35,281 nt of DNA from Candidatus Paceibacter sp. (GTDB taxonomy: Bacteria; Patescibacteriota; Minisyncoccia; Phycocordibacterales; BOKC01). The stretch lies in contig DYGD01000007.1 of assembly GCA_020724885.1 (NCBI GenBank), forward strand, positions 1 to 35,281. The letters are read 5' to 3'. The translations under genes and the position numbers were made by a program. Under the pieces are notes generated by a model. The model saw only the letters and a program-made list of their open reading frames with translations, was not told where the DNA came from and searched no databases. This document shows, in pieces, positions 30,613 through 35,281 of the stretch (position 1 is its first letter; each line of letters starts with the position of its first letter).

Positions 30613-32331
30613 ATGAAAAATAGAAATCTGCCCGTTTTTAGAATTTGGCTGTTGTCTCTCGGTCTTGTCTCTTTTGCTGTTGTCTTGCTGTTCCGCCTGT
30701 ATTCACTCCAGATTCTTCAAGCCGATGTTTATAAAGAAAGGGCAGAGAGGCAGTACTATATTCCAGAAAGCAACATATTTGATAGGGGCTCAATATTTTT
30801 TCGGAACAAAGATGGTTCTCCTTTTCCGGCGGCTCTCCAGAAAAATGATTTTTCTTTGGTTATTTCGCCTGCCAATATAAAAAATTATGATTCTGTCTTC
30901 TATCAACTCTCTTCAATAGTAGAAATTGATGAAGAGGAATTTATCAAAAAATTTAAAAAAGGCGGTAGTTATCAGAAAATCGCGTCTAACTTAGGCATTA
31001 TAGAAAGCGAAAAAATCAGAAAACTTAACCTGATCGGTGTGAGTTTGGAACACGAAAAGGCCAGAGCTTATCCCGCGAATAGTTTAGCGTCGCATATTCT
31101 CGGTTTTGTCGGCTTTAGGGAACATGACAAGATTGGTCAATATGGGCTTGAGAGGTACTATGAGAACATTTTGAAAAGAGAAGATCGAGCTACATTCGTG
31201 AATTTTTTTGCTGAAGTTTTTGCCGGAATCAAAGATACGGTTAATACAAATTCTCTTGCAGAAAAAGAAGGAGACATTTATGTCGGTATTGAGCCACAAG
31301 TCCAATCTTTTATTGAAGAGCAACTTAAAAATATTACAGAAAACAATAATGCTGAATATTCCGGCGCAATTATCATAAACCCCAGCAACGGTGAGATTGT
31401 TGCCATGGCATCCTCTCCGTCTTTTGATCCTAATAATTATAGTCGGGTTTCTTCAATTTCAATATTTACTAATCCGCTAGTTGAAAATGTCTACGAGATG
31501 GGCTCAATCATCAAGTCCCTGACATTAGCCGCTGGTTTGGATTTTGACGCTATCAGTCCGGAGACAACATATTTTGATCCCGGGACAATATTTTTGAACA
31601 GTCGCCAGATCTCAAATTATGATGGGCGGAGTCGAGGTCTGGTGGATATGCAAAAAGTTTTAAATGATTCTCTGAATACCGGCGCGGCTTTTGTTGTTCA
31701 GCAGATGGGTAATCAAAATTTTGCCAGATATATGTTTGATTTTGGCCTTGGGGAGACCTCTGGGATTGATTTGCCAAATGAGGCGACAAATATAGTTTCC
31801 AATCTAAGCAGTCAGCGTGACCTGGAATACGCAACGGCCTCCTTTGGGCAGGGGATTGCCACAACCCCGATTTCTACTGCTCGCGCCTTGTCTGTCTTGG
31901 CCAATGGCGGTGTTTTGATAACTCCTCATTTAGTCAAAAAAGTTGATTATAAAAATGGTTTTAGCAAACAAATATCTTATCAGCCGGGCCGTCGAGTTAT
32001 AAAAGAAGAGACGTCGGAGGAGATTAGTCGTATGTTGGTCAAGGTTGTTGACGAAGCTCTGCTCGGGGGAAAGTTAAAAATGGAAAATTACAGCATAGCA
32101 GCTAAGACCGGCACGGCTCAAATCGCCAAGGATGATGGCCGGGGCTATTACGAAGATAAATTTTTGCACACCTTTTTTGGTTATTTTCCGGCCTTTGACG
32201 CCAAATTTCTGGTTTTTATTTTTACTTATGACCCGAAAGGGGTAAGATACGCCTCGGAGTCATTATCCGAGCCCTTTATGGAAATTACAAAGTATTTGAT
32301 TAATTATTATGAAATTCCACCCGACAGATAA
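30613..32331 (+). CDS. ftsI: Penicillin-binding protein 3 (division transpeptidase FtsI)
   Basis: The 572-residue class B PBP has one N-terminal transmembrane helix (about 10-33), a dimerisation domain (IFDRGSIFFRNKDGSPFPAA) and a transpeptidase domain with GSIIKS (Ser298, Lys301), SLN (353-355) and KTGTAQ (498-500). It crosslinks septal peptidoglycan. It sits in the dcw cluster after ftsL. It has no extra PASTA domain. Confidence 0.93.
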   Translation: MKNRNLPVFRIWLLSLGLVSFAVVLLFRLYSLQILQADVYKERAERQYYIPESNIFDRGSIFFRNKDGSPFPAALQKNDFSLVISPANIKNYDSVFYQLSSIVEIDEEEFIKKFKKGGSYQKIASNLGIIESEKIRKLNLIGVSLEHEKARAYPANSLASHILGFVGFREHDKIGQYGLERYYENILKREDRATFVNFFAEVFAGIKDTVNTNSLAEKEGDIYVGIEPQVQSFIEEQLKNITENNNAEYSGAIIINPSNGEIVAMASSPSFDPNNYSRVSSISIFTNPLVENVYEMGSIIKSLTLAAGLDFDAISPETTYFDPGTIFLNSRQISNYDGRSRGLVDMQKVLNDSLNTGAAFVVQQMGNQNFARYMFDFGLGETSGIDLPNEATNIVSNLSSQRDLEYATASFGQGIATTPISTARALSVLANGGVLITPHLVKKVDYKNGFSKQISYQPGRRVIKEETSEEISRMLVKVVDEALLGGKLKMENYSIAAKTGTAQIAKDDGRGYYEDKFLHTFFGYFPAFDAKFLVFIFTYDPKGVRYASESLSEPFMEITKYLINYYEIPPDR

Positions 32332-32343
32332 CACGACGCCAAT

Positions 32344-32464
32344 ACACAAATTCACCCGCCTGCCATCGCCAGTATAAGTTGAATACTTTAAATATGGTCG
32401 ACCAAATTAAGTCCGATAACCAAAACCATCTGGGACAGGCAATGGCGGGCAGGTGAATTTGTGT
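32344..32464. repeat. 121-bp imperfect inverted-repeat element
   Basis: Bases 32344-32370 and 32438-32464 are 27-bp inverted arms matching at 24 positions. The 67-bp interior carries its own small hairpin (AGTAT/ATACT near 32371-32387). It fills most of the gap between ftsI and murF. It has no gene and resembles a MITE or a repeat-derived RNA structure. Confidence 0.65.
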
Positions 32465-32468
32465 TGAG

Positions 32469-33779
32469 ATGATTATGAAAAATATTCTAAAAAAAATTGT
32501 TGTTTACATTCTTACTCTTGAATCAAAGCTGATACTGAAAAAATACCGTCCGAAGATTGTGGCGATAACCGGCAGTGTCGGTAAAACCGGGACCAAAGAT
32601 GTTGTCCACGCTCTTTTTTCTAAATTATATTTTGCTGAGAAAAGTCCGAAGAGTTTTAATAGCGAATTCGGCGCGCCACTTGCGATTATTGGTTGTGAAC
32701 AGAGCGGTTGGAACAATCCTCTAAGTTGGCTGAAAATCATTCTTGGGGGACTGACCCTGATTATTTTACCCAACCATTATCCAAAGTGGTTGATTCTGGA
32801 AATTGGAGCTGACCGACCAGGCGATATAGAAAGTATCGCCAGGTGGATTCCGGTGGATGTAGCGATCTTTACCAGAATGGGCGAGGTGCCGGTGCATGTT
32901 GAATTTTTTGATTCACCGGCTGCTATTTTAAAAGAGAAACTTTTTTTGCTCGACGCTTTGAAGCCCGAAGGTGTGGTGGTTTTCAATTATGACGACCAGA
33001 TTATCAAGAAAGAGTTTGAAAACAAGCGGGGATTCAATAAAATTTCTTACGGTTTTGAAAAGGGCGCGGATATTTCTGCTTCTAATTATAAAATTGTTTA
33101 TAAAAAAACAACCGAGAAAATTCCGTCTGGCGTAAATTTTAAAATAAATTTCAAGGGGACCAGTGTGCCCGCGACAATCTACGGCACTATCGGCAAACAG
33201 CAGATTTACAGCACTTTGGCCGGTGTGGCCGCGGTATTGTCTCAAGGCGGTAATCCGGTAGTCGCCCTGGGGGTTCTCAAAGATTACAATTCTCAACCGG
33301 GCAGGATGAAAATTTTAAAGGGTCTAAAGGATACCGTTATAATTGATGACAGCTATAATTCTTCACCGATTGCTTTGCTGGAAGCCCTTCAGACAATTGA
33401 ATCTGTCACAATTTCTGGTCGGAAGTTCGTAGTTTTGGGCGATATGATGGAAATCGGCAAGTATTCAATAGAAGAGCACCGGAAAATCGGAATCAGATCC
33501 GCTGAAGTCGCTGATTTTATTTTTGTCGTTGGCGTTCGCGCCAAATATATCGCCGAAGGCGCGCTGGAAGCGGGGTTTTCAGAGGAGAAGATTTTTAATT
33601 TTGACGACGCCCGTTTGGCTGGAAAGGGTTTGGAATTAAAATTGGCCAAAGGCGACCTTGTCTTGGTCAAGGGCTCTCAATCAATGCGGATGGAAAGAGT
33701 GGTAGAAGAGGTGATGGCGGAACCCTTGCGAAAGAATGAGCTTTTGGTGAGGCAGGAAGAGGAGTGGTTGGCTCGGTGA
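32469..33779 (+). CDS. murF: UDP-MurNAc-tripeptide D-Ala-D-Ala ligase
   Basis: The 436-residue Mur ligase has the P-loop AITGSVGKTGTKD (residues about 32-44, Lys39, Thr40), ILEIGADRPGDIESIARWIP in the central domain, a His in the HVEFF segment, NSQPGRMKIL and DDSYNSSPIALLEAL in domain 3, and LVLVKGSQSMRMERVVEE at the end. The DSYN-SP and KGS-RM motifs identify MurF over MurE/D. It completes the pentapeptide precursor. ATG 32469 is used; ATG 32475 is equally possible. Confidence 0.9.
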   Translation: MIMKNILKKIVVYILTLESKLILKKYRPKIVAITGSVGKTGTKDVVHALFSKLYFAEKSPKSFNSEFGAPLAIIGCEQSGWNNPLSWLKIILGGLTLIILPNHYPKWLILEIGADRPGDIESIARWIPVDVAIFTRMGEVPVHVEFFDSPAAILKEKLFLLDALKPEGVVVFNYDDQIIKKEFENKRGFNKISYGFEKGADISASNYKIVYKKTTEKIPSGVNFKINFKGTSVPATIYGTIGKQQIYSTLAGVAAVLSQGGNPVVALGVLKDYNSQPGRMKILKGLKDTVIIDDSYNSSPIALLEALQTIESVTISGRKFVVLGDMMEIGKYSIEEHRKIGIRSAEVADFIFVVGVRAKYIAEGALEAGFSEEKIFNFDDARLAGKGLELKLAKGDLVLVKGSQSMRMERVVEEVMAEPLRKNELLVRQEEEWLAR

Positions 33780-33849
33780 TATTTTTGCGCTTGACTTGAA
33801 ATTTTTTCAAATTTGTTTATTCTGTTTGTTATTTTTAACTATATGAAAA

Positions 33850-35121
33850 ATGAAAATATTATTTTTTAAGTTATCAGCCGCGCTTGCACTATGGGTGTTT
33901 TTGATTAATTTTTTAAACTTTGCTGTTGCCAAAGAACCATCGGTCAAGACATTGTCTGATCAAGCAACTCCTACAAAATTTACATCTATCAAACTTGCCA
34001 CTTGGCAACGGGAAAAAATCAAAGAGCTTCTTTATGGTTCGGAAAATCATATTAATGTTTTATATATGGGCAACAGTCGAATCGCCAGACCGATCGGTTT
34101 TGCTTTTGACGGTCTGGAAAATATTGCTTTTGAAAATGATCGACTGGCAGGAAACGGATTTGTCATACCCCTTAAGGGTTTTGGACAAAGCGAATTAGAT
34201 GTTAATTTCCTTTTTAATTCAGGGAATAGCATGACGAACACTCCTCCGGCCTGGCGCGCCAACGATTCTTTCACTCTCTTTCATTCTGTCGGCGATTTTC
34301 CGGCTTTGGTTTTAATTCCCGGACGAATCCTTAAAATGGCCAATTTCGGCAGCGACGTTTTACTGATGCCTAGAAATGTTGAATTAAAATTGACCGTTCA
34401 ATATCTTTCCGGCCCCGATCGCGGACAGTTTAAAATTACACCTATTGAGGTTTCAGGAGATACAGATATTGTAAAATCTCATCCAAGCGTTTTAGTGGAT
34501 GGTTTTTCTGAAGATTACAAAGCTGATTTTGTGGAGATTGTATTGCCGGTAATGGAAAATCTGGAATTAAACAGAAGTTTTTTGCTTGAGGGGGTTTCTG
34601 GCGAATCAACTATTTTCAGAGTTAATGTTTTACGAAATGTCTCAAATGGCATCGCGCTTTCAGAGATGGCAGTTGGGGGAAGAAACTATCACCGTCAGGC
34701 GACGGAAACATCCGCCGAAAGCTGGACATCGTATGTTCGGGCATTCAATCCAGAAATTGTTTTCTGGCAATATGCCGGTAATGCCGAGTCAAATGTTGAT
34801 CTGCTAATTTCGGCAACTAAGGAGCTCATTGATAGAGTGGCAACCGTTAATCCTAAAGCTCTTCATATTTTAACCTTAGACCATCCGACTCCTCGGGTTG
34901 ATTGGCAGACGCCTTATTATCGCTCCAGACAATGGGCCGATGCTTTGTCTGGTTATCGTGGCGCGATTGTCATTGACCCGGAACCTTTTCTCCCGCAAGA
35001 TTTTCTGGATTTGGCAGGAACTGAAAATTTAGGAGACTATTTTGATAATCCGGTGCATGAAAACCGTCTCGGCGCTAGGGTGGTATTTGACGCCACCTGG
35101 GAGGCATTGAAAGAATTTTAG
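33850..35121 (+). CDS. Secreted SGNH-hydrolase-like protein
   Basis: The 423-residue protein has a signal peptide (cleavage likely after AVA-27). Block I reads VLYMGNSRIAR (Ser76 as putative nucleophile; the usual GDS is GNS). Block III resembles FWQYAGNAESN, and block V DNPVHENRLGA supplies Asp399 and His403. An insert of about 180 residues between blocks (about 100-280) looks beta-rich. SGNH/GDSL enzymes remove acyl groups from polysaccharides or lipids; the substrate is unknown, and activity is uncertain because of the altered block I and the DxxxH spacing. It starts after a weak -35/-10 region and not in an operon with murF. Confidence 0.6.
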   Translation: MKILFFKLSAALALWVFLINFLNFAVAKEPSVKTLSDQATPTKFTSIKLATWQREKIKELLYGSENHINVLYMGNSRIARPIGFAFDGLENIAFENDRLAGNGFVIPLKGFGQSELDVNFLFNSGNSMTNTPPAWRANDSFTLFHSVGDFPALVLIPGRILKMANFGSDVLLMPRNVELKLTVQYLSGPDRGQFKITPIEVSGDTDIVKSHPSVLVDGFSEDYKADFVEIVLPVMENLELNRSFLLEGVSGESTIFRVNVLRNVSNGIALSEMAVGGRNYHRQATETSAESWTSYVRAFNPEIVFWQYAGNAESNVDLLISATKELIDRVATVNPKALHILTLDHPTPRVDWQTPYYRSRQWADALSGYRGAIVIDPEPFLPQDFLDLAGTENLGDYFDNPVHENRLGARVVFDATWEALKEF

Positions 35122-35164
35122 GTGAATTGTCTTTCGCGCTTTTTCCAACCGCGAATGTCTCTCA

Positions 35165-35181
35165 CGCACGCGGAGCGTGCG
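35165..35181. other. Small perfect hairpin
   Basis: CGCACGC (35165-35171) pairs with GCGTGCG (35175-35181) around GGA. It lies in the spacer after the SGNH gene. Further inverted words (TTTTTCCAAC and GTTGGAAAAA) flank it, so the region is a nested stem. Confidence 0.55.
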
Positions 35182-35231
35182 ATTAGTCAGAGTTTTGTTG
35201 GAAAAAAGTTCGCGCAAAGGATATGATTAGT

Positions 35232-35281
35232 TCACAAAGGCGAAAATCCTGCACTGCTGCAGGATTTTTTGCACTTTGTGA
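35232..35281 (+). terminator. Nested terminator hairpin at window end
   Basis: AAATCCTGCA (35244-35253) pairs with TGCAGGATTT (35258-35267) around CTGC, followed by TTT. An outer stem TCACAAAG (35232-35239) and CTTTGTGA (35274-35281) encloses it. Confidence 0.8.

Noticed and set aside
33843-33869. An ATG 7 bp upstream of the SGNH gene start in another frame
   Set aside because: It stops after eight codons. The ATG at 33850 opens the signal peptide.
1-35281. tRNA, rRNA and CRISPR arrays
   Set aside because: I looked for cloverleaf ends (CCA-type 3' ends with TTC loops) and regularly spaced identical repeats in the intergenic gaps and found none. A covariance-model scan was not possible.

Overview
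This window looks like a chromosomal segment from a small-genome bacterium of the Candidate Phyla Radiation (Patescibacteria), most likely a Parcubacteria-type lineage. That placement is inferred from gene style and not from a marker-gene tree. The evidence is moderate GC, short and often overlapping genes, weak Shine-Dalgarno signals with many apparently leaderless promoters, a short prolyl-tRNA synthetase without an editing insertion, a PriA with eroded helicase motifs, and a diversity-generating retroelement (DGR). TGA is used as a stop throughout, so the standard bacterial code applies. No rRNA, tRNA or CRISPR array was found.

Layout. 1-5400: accessory and envelope genes on the + strand (a tiny basic protein, TspO, a frameshifted methyltransferase, an MscS-type channel, small membrane proteins, a VanY-type carboxypeptidase, a DUF389 protein, ribosome hibernation factor). 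5487-9145 on the - strand: priA, def and fmt. 9273-14031: murA, an mreB paralogue, a DNA polymerase III delta-prime-like gene, frr and a site-2 protease. 14107-14478: an isolated acyl carrier protein with its own promoter and terminator. 14600-19674: proS, then the rod-shape module mreB, mreC, mreD and PBP2. 19804-21804: greA and lysS.

21924-28463 is the most unusual part. A three-gene + strand operon encodes (i) a protein with a HEGGH metallopeptidase-like motif and a C-terminal von Willebrand A (VWA) domain, (ii) an unrecognised 136-residue protein, and (iii) a MoxR/dynein-like AAA+ ATPase whose last 40 residues are a DGR variable region (VR). Downstream lie the template repeat (TR), an Avd-type four-helix-bundle protein on the opposite strand, and a DGR reverse transcriptase. 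VR and TR are each 117 bp. They differ at 14 positions, and every one is an adenine in the TR, which is the hallmark of adenine-directed mutagenic retrohoming. The system therefore appears to diversify the C-terminus of a cytoplasmic AAA+/VWA machine.

28654-33779 is a division and cell-wall cluster: mraZ with MraZ-box operators, rsmH, an ftsL-like gene, ftsI and murF. A secreted SGNH-hydrolase-like protein and a strong terminator structure close the window. The cell-wall genes (murA, murF, mreBCD, two PBPs, VanY-type peptidase) point to a peptidoglycan-bearing, probably rod-capable cell.
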